This document shows positions 1-8,184 of a DNA stretch of 64,000 nt, in pieces. The DNA lies in contig NZ_OY776147.1 of assembly GCF_963675305.1 (NCBI RefSeq), forward strand, positions 434,001 to 498,000, given 5' to 3'. Within the stretch, counting starts at the first letter, position 1. Every line of letters starts with the position of its first letter. The notes beneath the pieces were generated by a model. That model worked only from the letters and a program-made list of their open reading frames with translations. It made no database searches and was not told where the DNA came from. The position numbers were made by a program, and so were the translations under genes. Source of the stretch: an uncultured Hyphomonas sp. Lineage in GTDB: Bacteria; Pseudomonadota; Alphaproteobacteria; Caulobacterales; Hyphomonadaceae.

Positions 1-129
1 CGCGGCTTGCCAAACCCTTTCCTTGCGAGAGGGCACTGCGACAGGGGCTGGCTTGCAGGGAAGGGGCACACCAGTTTAAGGACGAACAAACCCTGGCCGA
101 AACCCTGGCTGAAACCACGGACCCCGCGC
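1..129. other. Upstream intergenic sequence
   Basis: No convincing gene is seen before the first gene of the window. The open frame that continues upstream of the YggT start codes for an Arg/Trp/Pro-rich stretch without membrane character, so I read it as untranslated. A short imperfect direct repeat around ACCCTGGC occurs near 90-115 and has no obvious role. Confidence 0.5.
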
Positions 130-450
130 ATGCATTCCCTTCTTGTGGCGATCTACATCTATTTCCTGAGCCCGCTTCTCACGCTGCTCCTGTTCCTGAT
201 CTTCGCTTATGTCATCATGAGCTGGCTGGTCGCCTTCGGCGTCGTGTCGATGCGCAACCAGACCGTCCGGCAGATCCAGTATGCGCTGGACAGCGTGATG
301 CTGCCCATGCTGCGCCCGATCCAGCGCTATGTGCCGCCGCTTGGCCAGCTGGACCTCTCGGTCTTCCTGCTGGCGCTGGGCATCATGTTCACCAAGGACT
401 GGCTGCTGCCCACGATCATCAACATGACGGCGCCTTCTATCGGATACTGA
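130..450 (+). CDS. YggT family membrane protein
   Basis: A 106-residue integral membrane protein of the YggT family (Pfam YGGT). Two hydrophobic segments lie at about residues 2-34 and 76-98, separated by a polar loop that carries the family's RPIQRYVPP-like stretch and the following LD(L)S segment. I chose the ATG at 130 because the family's hydrophobic N-terminus (MHSLLVAIYIYF) begins there; an upstream in-frame ATG would add about 41 non-hydrophobic residues. It is followed 7 nt later by a DUF167 gene and then folD, an arrangement common in alphaproteobacteria. YggT has been linked to osmotic stress and membrane organisation in other bacteria, but its molecular role is not settled. Confidence 0.88.
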   Translation: MHSLLVAIYIYFLSPLLTLLLFLIFAYVIMSWLVAFGVVSMRNQTVRQIQYALDSVMLPMLRPIQRYVPPLGQLDLSVFLLALGIMFTKDWLLPTIINMTAPSIGY

Positions 451-457
451 GGCCGGA

Positions 458-739
458 TTGCTGCATCGCCTCACCGTCCGCGTTCAGCCCAAGGCCTCGG
501 CCGACCGGATCGAGGACTGGGCGGAAGACGATGCCGGGCGGAAATTCCTGAAAGTGCGGGTGCGCGCGGTGCCGGAGGACGGCAAGGCGAATAGTGCTGT
601 CCAGAAACTGGTCGCCAAGTGGCTTGGCCTGCCCAAGTCTGCGGTCAGAGTCGTGACAGGCGGCAAGACTCGGCTAAAAGGCCTCGAAATAGATGGGCCG
701 CCGGAGCTCGCGGCTCGCTTAAGCGGGGACGACACATGA
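458..739 (+). CDS. DUF167 (YggU) family protein
   Basis: A 93-residue small cytoplasmic protein of the DUF167/YggU family. The conserved core VRVQPKAS near the N-terminus, the V.A.PEDGKAN segment in the middle and the VTGGKTR.K motif towards the C-terminus are all present. The start appears to be TTG at 458, since no ATG fits before the conserved VRVQPKAS. The stop overlaps the folD start by 4 nt (ATGA), so the two genes are probably translationally coupled. Function is unknown across the family. Confidence 0.88.
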   Translation: MLHRLTVRVQPKASADRIEDWAEDDAGRKFLKVRVRAVPEDGKANSAVQKLVAKWLGLPKSAVRVVTGGKTRLKGLEIDGPPELAARLSGDDT

Positions 740-1623
740 CCGCCATCCGGATCAGTGGAAAAGACATTGCTGCCGACGTGCGGGCCAAAGTGGCTGCCGA
801 AGTGGCGAAACTGCCTGCAAAGCCCTGCCTGGCGGTGATCCTGGTCGGCGAAGACCCGGCCAGTCAGGTCTATGTCCGCAACAAGGTGAAGCAGACCGAA
901 GAGGCCGGCATGGTCTCGGTGCACCACCGCCTGCCGGCGACCGCCACGCAGGAAGAGATCGAGAATCTGATTGCCGACCTCAATGCCGATGCCGAAGTCG
1001 ATGGCATCCTGCTGCAGCTGCCGCTGCCGAAGGGCCTCGATCCCGATGCCGCCATTGAGCGGATCGACCCGTCCAAGGATGTCGACGGCCTGACGGAAGT
1101 CTCCGCCGGGCGCCTGTCGCTGGGCAAGCCGGGGCTGCGGTCCTGCACACCGTCCGGCTGTGTGATCCTGGCGAAGCGGGCCCTCGGCGACGACCTCTCC
1201 GGCAAGCATGTCGTGGTGATCGGCCGCTCGATCCTCGTGGGCAAGCCGGCCGCGCTCCTCTTCCTGGCCGAGAACTGCACCGTCACCATCGCCCATTCGC
1301 GCACCAAAGATCTGCCGGCCGTGTGCCGCGAGGCCGACATTCTGGTCCCGGCGGTCGGGCGTCCGCAAATGGTGAAGGGCGACTGGGTGAAGCCCGGCGC
1401 TACGGTCATCGATGTCGGCATCAACCGCATTCCCGCCCCTGAGAAAGGGGAGGGCAAGACCCGCCTCGTCGGTGATGCAGACTTTGACAGCTGCGCCGAC
1501 GTTGCAGGCCATATCACGCCGGTGCCGGGCGGGGTGGGACCGATGACGATTGCCTGCCTGCTGGTGAACACGCTCTATGCCGCCTGCGCCCGGCGCGGCT
1601 GGCAGACACCGGAAATCGGATGA
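736..1623 (+). CDS. folD: Bifunctional methylenetetrahydrofolate dehydrogenase/cyclohydrolase
   Basis: FolD interconverts 5,10-methylene-, 5,10-methenyl- and 10-formyl-tetrahydrofolate using NADP in the cytoplasm, feeding purine and formyl-Met synthesis. The 295-residue protein has the usual length. Visible motifs are the catalytic Y46-x3-K50 pair (YVRNK), the substrate segment QLPLPKG near residue 95, the nucleotide-binding GRS.LVGKP near 158-166, and the C-terminal PVPGGVGPMT signature. The ATG at 736 overlaps the DUF167 stop. The stop overlaps the start of the HNH gene by 4 nt, so this is a tightly coupled string of genes. Confidence 0.98.
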   Translation: MTAIRISGKDIAADVRAKVAAEVAKLPAKPCLAVILVGEDPASQVYVRNKVKQTEEAGMVSVHHRLPATATQEEIENLIADLNADAEVDGILLQLPLPKGLDPDAAIERIDPSKDVDGLTEVSAGRLSLGKPGLRSCTPSGCVILAKRALGDDLSGKHVVVIGRSILVGKPAALLFLAENCTVTIAHSRTKDLPAVCREADILVPAVGRPQMVKGDWVKPGATVIDVGINRIPAPEKGEGKTRLVGDADFDSCADVAGHITPVPGGVGPMTIACLLVNTLYAACARRGWQTPEIG

Positions 1624-1895
1624 GCCAGCCCTACGCCCCGACCGAGACGCCGCTGTTCAAGGCCTTGTGGGAAGCCCAGGAAGGGCGCTGCGCCCTGTGC
1701 GGCCAGTCGATGCCCTCCAACCGGTTCGATCTGGCCCATTCCACGCTCTGGAAACACCAGCGCCCGACTTATGACCACATCATCGCCGTTGCCCGCGGCG
1801 GGCCGGATACGGCCGACAACCTGCAGCTGGCGCATGCGCGCTGCAACAAGGTGAAGGGCATGGGCAATGTCCGCCCGCCTCTCCGGAAAGACTAG
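1620..1895 (+). CDS. Small HNH endonuclease domain protein
   Basis: A 91-residue protein consisting almost only of an HNH nuclease domain. An N-terminal CALCG zinc-knuckle half (residues about 24-28), a central YDHIIAVARGG (the DHI of the HNH motif) and NLQLAHARCNKVKG (the conserved N and last H, followed by a Cys) are visible. Such stand-alone HNH proteins may nick or cut DNA, but the cellular role is unknown. It starts inside the folD stop (ATGA), so it is expressed with folD, which is an unusual partner. No immunity gene or methyltransferase is adjacent, so a restriction or toxin role is not supported. Confidence 0.85.
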   Translation: MSQPYAPTETPLFKALWEAQEGRCALCGQSMPSNRFDLAHSTLWKHQRPTYDHIIAVARGGPDTADNLQLAHARCNKVKGMGNVRPPLRKD

Positions 1896-1905
1896 GCAGA
1901 AAAGA

Positions 1906-2646
1906 CTAGGCGAGCCCGGCGTCTTTTGCGGCGGCCTGATAGGTGCGCGAGACCGGCACATCGGTGCCATTCTTCAGGACGAGCACCAGCTTGCCATTGT
2001 CGCGCCGCGTCTCGCTGACGCCATCCTTTGCCACCCACCAGGACCGGTGCACCTGCACGCCCGCGGCGCCGTCCAGCTCGCGCACGGCATCGGTCAGCCG
2101 CATCAGGATCAGCTCCTCGCCGAGATTGGTGTAGACCCGCAGGTAATGGTCTTCCGATGACACGGCCCAGAGCTCGGCCCGGCGGAACTTGACCGGCAGC
2201 CGGTCCAGGAAGCGCTGCCGCGCATCGACAGGGTCAGGCTGTCCGGCCGCCGCCGGAGTCCGGGCTTTTGCGACCAGGTAACCAGCCACGGTCAGGACCA
2301 CCGACATGGCGAAAACATACAGGTACTGCACCGGCAGGAGATGGACCGGCATCCAGATGCCGAAGGCGCCCATATAGAGGTAAAGCGAGGCCAGCACCGG
2401 CACGGAGATGAGCGCTGCCATCACCGCCACCTGAACCGGCACCAGCTTGCCCACGAGTTCCCGATCGAAAATCGCCGGGACGACGAATTCGGATGTGGCA
2501 ACGCCCACCGTGCAGGTGATCACCCACATCAGAAACCGGACCCAGACGGGCGAGTCCTGGTCGTAGACACCGAAAAAGGTGAGCAGCGCCGAGATCCCGA
2601 GGATCACCGCTGCATCCCGCAGCCGGTTCTTCAGGTAATCGGGCAT
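1906..2646 (-). CDS. Membrane-anchored LytTR-family transcriptional regulator
   Basis: A 246-residue protein with four hydrophobic segments in the first 140 residues, followed by a cytoplasmic LytTR DNA-binding domain (about residues 150-246). The C-terminal domain shows the LytTR pattern: EDHYLRVYT, LTDAVREL, VHRSWWVAKD and an NG..VPVSRTY end. Domain order suggests a membrane sensor that binds DNA directly, with no receiver domain. The start at 2646 has a good Shine-Dalgarno sequence (AAGGAG). An upstream in-frame ATG at 2691 lacks one and would run through a repeated DNA element. The gene is divergent from the DUF2141/DUF2306 genes, which are plausible targets. Confidence 0.85.
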   Translation of the reverse strand: MPDYLKNRLRDAAVILGISALLTFFGVYDQDSPVWVRFLMWVITCTVGVATSEFVVPAIFDRELVGKLVPVQVAVMAALISVPVLASLYLYMGAFGIWMPVHLLPVQYLYVFAMSVVLTVAGYLVAKARTPAAAGQPDPVDARQRFLDRLPVKFRRAELWAVSSEDHYLRVYTNLGEELILMRLTDAVRELDGAAGVQVHRSWWVAKDGVSETRRDNGKLVLVLKNGTDVPVSRTYQAAAKDAGLA

Positions 2647-2657
2647 GTCCGCTCCTT

Positions 2658-2697
2658 GCATTTCGCGCTTCGCGAACCGTTCTGGCCGCATTTCGCG
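2658..2697. promoter_or_regulatory. 10-bp direct repeat in the LytTR/DUF2141 divergent promoter
   Basis: GCATTTCGCG occurs at 2658-2667 and again at 2688-2697, exactly 30 bp apart, with further TTCGCG copies between and after. LytTR domains typically recognise paired direct repeats on one DNA face, so this is a candidate autoregulatory or target site. The assignment is inference from position and spacing; the sequence does not closely match the classical LytTR consensus. Confidence 0.4.
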
Positions 2698-2822
2698 AAG
2701 GATTCCAGCCTCTCCGCGTAGTTCGCATGGCAGGGGCGGCAGGGCCCGCGCACTCTCTCCTCATCGACCGCCGGACAGGGCCTCAGCAAGCCGGGTCCGG
2801 CACCCAGACGAGGAGATACCTT

Positions 2823-3242
2823 ATGAAACACATTCTGAAATCCATTATCGCCGCTGCCCTTGCTGCCGGGATCGCCGGACAGGCCGCCGCCGCGGATCTG
2901 ACCGTCCGCATCGAAGGCGTGGAGGAGGCGACCGGCACGTTCCATGTCGTCGTGTTCGGCGCTGATGGCTGGGACGAAAACGATGCCGTGACCAGCCAAC
3001 TGGCCCCGGCAGCAGAAGGCGCCGAGCTGATCTTCACCGGCCTAGAACCGGGCGCTTACGGCATCAAGGTCTATCAGGATGTCGACGAGAATGGCGAGCT
3101 GAACCTCGGCATGTGGCGCATCCCGACCGAACCCTACGGGTTCTCCAATGATGCACCGGCCCGGATGGGGCCGCCCAAATTCGACAAGGCAGGCTTCGAA
3201 CTTACCGAGGCCGGCACCGTGCAGACCATCACGCTTCAGTAA
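2823..3242 (+). CDS. DUF2141 family secreted protein
   Basis: A 139-residue protein with an N-terminal signal peptide (cleavage likely after QAAA, about residue 23) and a beta-rich DUF2141 domain. Characteristic segments are LTVRIEGV, G.FHVVVFGADGW, a GLEPGAYGIKVYQDVDENGELN stretch read here in parts, and a C-terminal GPP.FD.A.F strand. The ATG at 2823 follows a good AGGAG. The family is exported and of unknown function; the fold resembles extracellular beta-sandwich domains. It lies 35 nt before a DUF2306 gene and is divergent from the membrane LytTR regulator, suggesting a small regulated envelope module. Confidence 0.85.
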   Translation: MKHILKSIIAAALAAGIAGQAAAADLTVRIEGVEEATGTFHVVVFGADGWDENDAVTSQLAPAAEGAELIFTGLEPGAYGIKVYQDVDENGELNLGMWRIPTEPYGFSNDAPARMGPPKFDKAGFELTEAGTVQTITLQ

Positions 3243-3277
3243 CTCACAGACCCCACGCCAGACCGGGAGCCTCCGCC

Positions 3278-3823
3278 ATGACTGATCTCGCCCAGACTTT
3301 CCGCCGCTTCGTCCTGCCCAGACGGCCAGGCCGCATGACGACCCTGCTGCTCATTGCGGCCATCGCCTATGGGGTGGTCAGCTGGATGATTCTGAATTCG
3401 GCCGGCAATCCGCCGGTCCGTTTCCGGATCGATATCACGCCCTTCCTTCAGGCCAGTTTCGTAATCAAGCTTCACGTGCTGGGCGCGGTGACGGCCTTTG
3501 CCATCGGCGTCGTGCTGCTGCGCGGGGTGAAAGGGTCAGGCTTGCATCGCAAGCTTGGCTACACATGGGTCGCGGCGATGGCAGTGACGGCGGTCAGCTC
3601 TTTCTTCATCACGGGGCTGAACGGAACGAATTTCAGCTTCATTCACGGCCTCTCGGCCTGGACCGTTATCGGCCTGCCGATGGGCATCGCGGCGGCGCGG
3701 CGCAAGAATATCCGCAAGCATTCGAAGGATATGACCAACATGTTCGTGGGCGGCCTCCTGATCGCCGGCCTGTTCACCTTCCTGCCGGGACGCATGCTCT
3801 GGTCGATTTTCTTCGCGGTGTGA
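3278..3823 (+). CDS. DUF2306 family membrane protein
   Basis: A 181-residue membrane protein with about four transmembrane helices (near residues 20-40, 63-80, 93-112, 122-140, with a further weaker one at 155-175). The histidines expected of DUF2306 proteins are seen in KLHVLGA, the G.HRKLG motif after helix 2, FIHGLSAW and RKHSKDM. The conserved histidines recall haem- or metal-binding membrane proteins, but no activity is established. It follows the DUF2141 gene closely, and both probably respond to the adjacent LytTR regulator. Confidence 0.82.
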   Translation: MTDLAQTFRRFVLPRRPGRMTTLLLIAAIAYGVVSWMILNSAGNPPVRFRIDITPFLQASFVIKLHVLGAVTAFAIGVVLLRGVKGSGLHRKLGYTWVAAMAVTAVSSFFITGLNGTNFSFIHGLSAWTVIGLPMGIAAARRKNIRKHSKDMTNMFVGGLLIAGLFTFLPGRMLWSIFFAV

Positions 3824-3892
3824 CGGTGTAGGCCCTTACCGCTCCGCCGAAAGGCCGCTACACGAAGGTGTAACCAGAAAAGAGAGCGGGAG

Positions 3893-5059
3893 ATGAAGAG
3901 GGCAGCCTTATTGGTATCATTGATCGGTCTTGCCGCCTGCCAGGCGCCGGGACCGATTTCCATTCCGGGGATTACGCGCGCACCTCAAAGTGCCGAAGAG
4001 GCGCTGGAAGCGTATTATCGCGCACTGCCGGATGACTATTACCCCGAGGCGCCCCCCGGCTTGCCGCTGCCGCCCTCAGACCAGGCCATCAGCCGTATCC
4101 TGGTCGGCTCCTGCCTCGACGAGGAGCAGGGCGACAATGAAACCCTGCGCTCGGTCGCGGCCACACCGGCCGATCTGTTCCTGATGATCGGAGACAATGT
4201 CTACGGCGATACCGACGGGCTGTCCTATCGCACCGGCGATGCCGACCTGACAGAACTGCGCGAGAGCTTTGCCGATCTTGCTGCGCGGCCGGATTTCCAG
4301 GCCGTGCGCAAGGCCCATCCGATGATGGTGGCCTGGGACGATCACGATTATGGCCTGAACGATGGCGGCAAACATTTCGCGTTCCGCCGCCTGTCGGAGC
4401 GGATCCATGAGCGCTTCTGGGGCCTCGCGAACAAGGATGTCGGCGCCTGGCCCGGCACCTATTATGCCCGCAGCTTCGGCCCGGAAGGGCAGCGCACCCA
4501 GATCATCATGCTGGACACGCGCTTCTTCCGGTCTGACCTGACCGATACCGACGATTCCAGTGTGAAGGGCCAGGAGCGCTACATGCCGTCCAGCGATCCC
4601 AATCAGGACATGCTGGGCAACGACCAGTGGACCTGGCTGGAGAATGAGCTGCAGAAGCCGGCCGACCTTCGCCTGATCGTTTCGTCGGTGCAGGTGATTT
4701 CAAACGCGCATGGCTGGGAGGCCTGGTCGCGCCTGCCGGCAGAGCGGGACCGGCTCTACAGCCTGATCCGCGAGACGGGCGCGCAAGGCGTCGTGTTCGT
4801 GTCGGGCGACCGGCACACCGGTTTTCTCTACCGGGCAGACGATGTGCTGCCTTACCCGGCCTATGAGCTGACCGCGTCCTCGTTCAACAAATCCTACAGG
4901 GATACGACGGACGAGATGGACGCCGACCAGATCGGGGCGGGTTATGCGAAGGAGAATTTCGGATCACTGGATATTAACTGGACCGAGGGTACGGTGACGC
5001 TCGCAATCCACGCCAGTGACGGTTCAACTGTCGAGGAAGCAACCGACAAATTCAGGTAG
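3893..5059 (+). CDS. PhoD-like metallophosphatase lipoprotein
   Basis: A 388-residue exported phosphatase of the alkaline phosphatase D/PhoD-like superfamily. It has a lipoprotein signal ending in LAAC (Cys 16), so it is likely anchored in the cell envelope. The metallophosphatase core is visible in order: ILVGSC, MIGDNVYGD (residues about 98-106), WDDHDYGLNDGG, MLDTRFFR, a QVISNAHGWE segment and the late SGDRHTGF metal ligands. Members hydrolyse phosphomono- or diesters with metal cofactors; the substrate here cannot be told. It stands 5 nt before an MFS transporter gene, so the two are probably co-transcribed. Confidence 0.87.
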   Translation: MKRAALLVSLIGLAACQAPGPISIPGITRAPQSAEEALEAYYRALPDDYYPEAPPGLPLPPSDQAISRILVGSCLDEEQGDNETLRSVAATPADLFLMIGDNVYGDTDGLSYRTGDADLTELRESFADLAARPDFQAVRKAHPMMVAWDDHDYGLNDGGKHFAFRRLSERIHERFWGLANKDVGAWPGTYYARSFGPEGQRTQIIMLDTRFFRSDLTDTDDSSVKGQERYMPSSDPNQDMLGNDQWTWLENELQKPADLRLIVSSVQVISNAHGWEAWSRLPAERDRLYSLIRETGAQGVVFVSGDRHTGFLYRADDVLPYPAYELTASSFNKSYRDTTDEMDADQIGAGYAKENFGSLDINWTEGTVTLAIHASDGSTVEEATDKFR

Positions 5060-5064
5060 GCAGA

Positions 5065-6417
5065 ATGCCGCTCAGTCCCTCGATGTCCGACACGCGTAAC
5101 GTGATCGTTCTCATCATCGCCGTGATGATCCTTCAGATCGCCGGCGGGTTGATCAGCGTGCTGACTCCTCTCGGTCTTGAAGCCATGGGCACGCCGCCCC
5201 AGGCCATCGGTCTGATCGCGGCGCTGTATGCGGCCGGCTTCATGCTGGGGGCCTGGATGTCGCCCCGGGCACTGGCGACGTTCGGACATATCCGCCTGTT
5301 CGCCGCAGCCTCCGCGATGAATGCGGTCAGCGTTCTGTCGCTGTCGCTGGTGCATGATGCGCTGTTCTGGGCGCCGGTCCGGGTGATCATGGGTGTGTCG
5401 CTCTCGCTCAGCTTCACCAGTATCGAAAGCTGGCTCGGCAGCGTCGTGCCGGACAAGTCCCGCGGCAATGTGATGGGCATCTATCACACGGGCGCGAAAC
5501 TCTCCCTGATGATCGGTCCGTTCTTCGTGGCGGGCCTCTCGCCGCTGGACACGCGGGCCTATACCTGGGCGGCGCTGTTCCTGACCCTGGCGCTGGTGCC
5601 GGTCTGCCTGACGCGCCGCGAACAGCCGGTCATTCCGGAGCGCCGGTCCATGCCACTGAAAGCGCTCTACCAGCTCGCCCCGGCGGCGGTGCTGGGGGCG
5701 CTGATTGCGGGCACGGTGAACACGGGCACCCAGTCGCTGCTGCCGATCTATTTCGAAAGCTTCAAGCTCGGGGGAGGGGGCACCGGAGCGGCCGCCATCG
5801 CCAGCGCCGCGGCCTGGATGGGTGGCCTCCTGCTGCAATGGCCGGCCGGGCGCCTGTCCGACCGGATCGAACGCCGCCTCGTGATCGCCGGCCTTGGCGG
5901 CATGTCGGCGCTCGCAGCGCTGTTCATCGCGATTTTCGGGACGCGGATCAGTGAAGTTTCCGTGATCATCGCGCTCGGCGTCTGGGGCGCCGGGGCGCTG
6001 TCCTTCTACAGCCTGTGTGTGGCGCACGCGATCGACCGGACGCCGAAGGTGCTCATTCCACAGGTTATGTCAGGCCTGCTGTTCGTCTGGGCCGGCGGCT
6101 CCATCATCGGGCCGCTTCTCTCGGGCTTCGCCATGCGGGCCGTGGGCGAGCTTGGCCTGTTCGGCCTGGCGGGAATCCTGCTGATCGCGCTGACGGTCAT
6201 CATGGTGCTGCGCGTGCGCTCCAAACCTGTCGCGATCGAAGACAAGCTGGCCGAATGGAGCCCCGTCCTGCCGACGCCGCTGGCCAGCGTGAAGCTCGAT
6301 CCGCGCATGTCGGATGCGCCCGACAAAGCAGAACCGGAAACCGGGGAAGACGCAGACGGGGAAGAGGGACCGGATTCCCCGGCGGATATGGAAGACAGCC
6401 CTAAGTCCAAAGTTTAG
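5065..6417 (+). CDS. MFS transporter (YcaD-like)
   Basis: A 450-residue major facilitator with twelve predicted transmembrane helices over residues about 10-390 and the MFS loop signature after helix 8 (GRLSDRIERR). The first half shows TPLGLEAMG and a SFTSIESWLG segment found in the YcaD/TetA-like group. The last 60 residues form a highly acidic, Pro/Ser-rich cytoplasmic tail (EPETGEDADGEEGPDSP), which is not part of the transport fold. The substrate is unknown. The start at 5065 is used; an ATG at 5083 is an alternative. It lies directly behind the PhoD-like gene. Confidence 0.83.
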   Translation: MPLSPSMSDTRNVIVLIIAVMILQIAGGLISVLTPLGLEAMGTPPQAIGLIAALYAAGFMLGAWMSPRALATFGHIRLFAAASAMNAVSVLSLSLVHDALFWAPVRVIMGVSLSLSFTSIESWLGSVVPDKSRGNVMGIYHTGAKLSLMIGPFFVAGLSPLDTRAYTWAALFLTLALVPVCLTRREQPVIPERRSMPLKALYQLAPAAVLGALIAGTVNTGTQSLLPIYFESFKLGGGGTGAAAIASAAAWMGGLLLQWPAGRLSDRIERRLVIAGLGGMSALAALFIAIFGTRISEVSVIIALGVWGAGALSFYSLCVAHAIDRTPKVLIPQVMSGLLFVWAGGSIIGPLLSGFAMRAVGELGLFGLAGILLIALTVIMVLRVRSKPVAIEDKLAEWSPVLPTPLASVKLDPRMSDAPDKAEPETGEDADGEEGPDSPADMEDSPKSKV

Positions 6418-6522
6418 TACCCAGCTGGTTGCCGCGTGGCGCAGGCCTGTTATACAGCCCCCCACCACGCTGGGGCAGGGAACCTGCCGGGGCGGGCCAG
6501 GCAAACAAGGCAAGAGCACAGA

Positions 6523-7719
6523 ATGAACATCCACGAATACCAGGCCAAAGCCGTGCTGAAATCTTTCGGTGCGCCGGTCGCGGACGGCGTTCCCGTCCTG
6601 TCTCTGGACGATGTCCAGAAAGCTGTCGACACACTCCCGGGCCCGCTCTGGGTCGTTAAATCGCAGATCCACGCAGGTGGCCGCGGCAAGGGCAAGTTCG
6701 TGGAGCCCGAAGCCGGCGAAAAGGGCGGTGTCCGCCTCGCCTTCAGCAAGGAAGACGTGATGACCTATGCCAAGCAGATGCTTGGCCATCACCTCGTCAC
6801 TGCTCAGACCGGCCCGGCCGGCAAGCAGGTCAACCGCCTCTACATCGAAGACGGCGCCGACATCGACCGCGAACTCTATCTCTCCATGCTGGTTGACCGC
6901 TCCACCTCGCGCGTCGCCTTCATGGTCTCCACCGAAGGCGGCATGGACATCGAACAGGTGGCCCACGATACGCCGGAGAAAATCCTGACGCTCAGCATCG
7001 ACCCGGACACCGGCGTCACCGATGCAGACATTGCCAAGCTCAATGAAGCGCTGAAGCTGGAAGGCACGGCGGCTGAAGACGGCAAGAAACTGTTCCCGAT
7101 CCTCTACAAGGCGTTCACCGAGAAGGACATGAGCCTGCTCGAAGTGAACCCGCTGATCGTGATGGAAGACGGCCACCTGCGCGTCCTCGACGCGAAAGTG
7201 TCGTTCGATGGCAACGCGCTGTTCCGCCACCCGGACATCGTGGACCTCCGCGACAAGACCGAGGAAGACGAGAAGGAAATCGAGGCCTCTGAATGGGACC
7301 TCGCCTATATCGCCCTCGACGGCACCATCGGCTGCATGGTCAACGGTGCAGGCCTCGCCATGGCGACGATGGACATCATCAAGCTGTACGGCGAAGAGCC
7401 AGCCAACTTCTGTGACGTCGGCGGCGGCGCCGGCAAGGAGAAAGTGGCAGCCGCCTTCAAGATCATCATGAAGGACCCGAACGTGAAGGGCATCCTCGTG
7501 AACATCTTCGGCGGCATCATGAAGTGCGACGTGATCGCCGAAGGCGTGATCGCAGCCGTGAAAGAAACCAATCTGGCGGTTCCGCTGGTCGTTCGCCTCG
7601 AAGGCACGAATGTCGACCTCGGCAAGAAAATCATCGCCGAGTCCGGCCTGAATGTCATTCCGGCCGATGACCTCGACGATGCCGCCCAGAAAATCGTGAA
7701 CGCAGTTAAAGGCGCCTGA
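6523..7719 (+). CDS. sucC: Succinyl-CoA synthetase beta subunit
   Basis: SucC is the nucleotide-binding and CoA-ester subunit of the TCA-cycle enzyme that converts succinyl-CoA to succinate with ATP or GTP synthesis. At 398 residues it is full length. It has the N-terminal MNIHEYQAK, the ATP-grasp loop HAGGRGKGKF (residues about 48-57), LEVNPLI, and the C-terminal NIFGGIMKCD motif. The ATG at 6523 is chosen because MNIHEYQ is the invariant family start. sucD follows, but a secreted hypothetical gene is inserted between them. The leader at 6418-6522 holds short GC-rich inverted repeats but no clear terminator. Confidence 0.98.
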   Translation: MNIHEYQAKAVLKSFGAPVADGVPVLSLDDVQKAVDTLPGPLWVVKSQIHAGGRGKGKFVEPEAGEKGGVRLAFSKEDVMTYAKQMLGHHLVTAQTGPAGKQVNRLYIEDGADIDRELYLSMLVDRSTSRVAFMVSTEGGMDIEQVAHDTPEKILTLSIDPDTGVTDADIAKLNEALKLEGTAAEDGKKLFPILYKAFTEKDMSLLEVNPLIVMEDGHLRVLDAKVSFDGNALFRHPDIVDLRDKTEEDEKEIEASEWDLAYIALDGTIGCMVNGAGLAMATMDIIKLYGEEPANFCDVGGGAGKEKVAAAFKIIMKDPNVKGILVNIFGGIMKCDVIAEGVIAAVKETNLAVPLVVRLEGTNVDLGKKIIAESGLNVIPADDLDDAAQKIVNAVKGA

Positions 7720-7722
7720 TCC

Positions 7723-8184
7723 GTGCATCGGTATATGATCCCGGCACTTGTTCTATCCTTCGCGGGCGGTTCTGCCGTCGCGCAGGAAGGCAATGCCGGT
7801 TTCACACCGATTGCGGATTGCATTGTGTCAAATGCTCCTGCGGTTGAACGGGCCGTGTCCGATCTCTCGGATGCGGCACAGTTCTTGGCAAGTGGCGTTT
7901 GTGCAGTGGCCATTGCTGATCGCGTCGCCGCAGAACGCAAAGCCCAGTATGACACCTATCGGGCGAAGCAGCAGGAGCTGTGCAAAGCAGGTGAAACTGA
8001 CGAAGAAGCTCTTGCCGTCGATTATATGTGTGATGGCGACCTGCTCCAGTTCGGCTTCGTCGAGCTTGTTTCATCGTCGACTCCCGTGACCAAGCCGCCT
8101 GCGGATGCTCTGGCGCTCGCCTCCAAAACCCTTCTTGAACTCAGAATTGCCCGCCTCGATGGTACGGCTGAAGGAAAACAATAA
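7723..8184 (+). CDS. Hypothetical secreted protein inserted between sucC and sucD
   Basis: A 153-residue protein of unknown family. It has a signal peptide (IPALVLSFAGGSAVAQ), so it is likely periplasmic. The mature part is mostly helical, has four cysteines (near residues 32, 58, 86 and 104) that could form disulfides, and a central AERKAQYDTYRAKQQELC helix. The start is GTG at 7723 or ATG at 7735. It begins 3 nt after the sucC stop and its stop shares a base with the sucD start (TAATG), so it is translated within the suc operon. Its codon choice is less GC-biased at third positions than the flanking suc genes, suggesting later insertion. Confidence 0.7.
   Translation: MHRYMIPALVLSFAGGSAVAQEGNAGFTPIADCIVSNAPAVERAVSDLSDAAQFLASGVCAVAIADRVAAERKAQYDTYRAKQQELCKAGETDEEALAVDYMCDGDLLQFGFVELVSSSTPVTKPPADALALASKTLLELRIARLDGTAEGKQ

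Noticed and set aside
1620..1895. HNH gene as part of a restriction or toxin system
   Set aside because: No methyltransferase, immunity or defence gene is nearby; it is coupled to folD only.
6070..7728. Minus-strand frame opposite the MFS transporter end and sucC
   Set aside because: Same shadow effect; no ribosome site, no family pattern.
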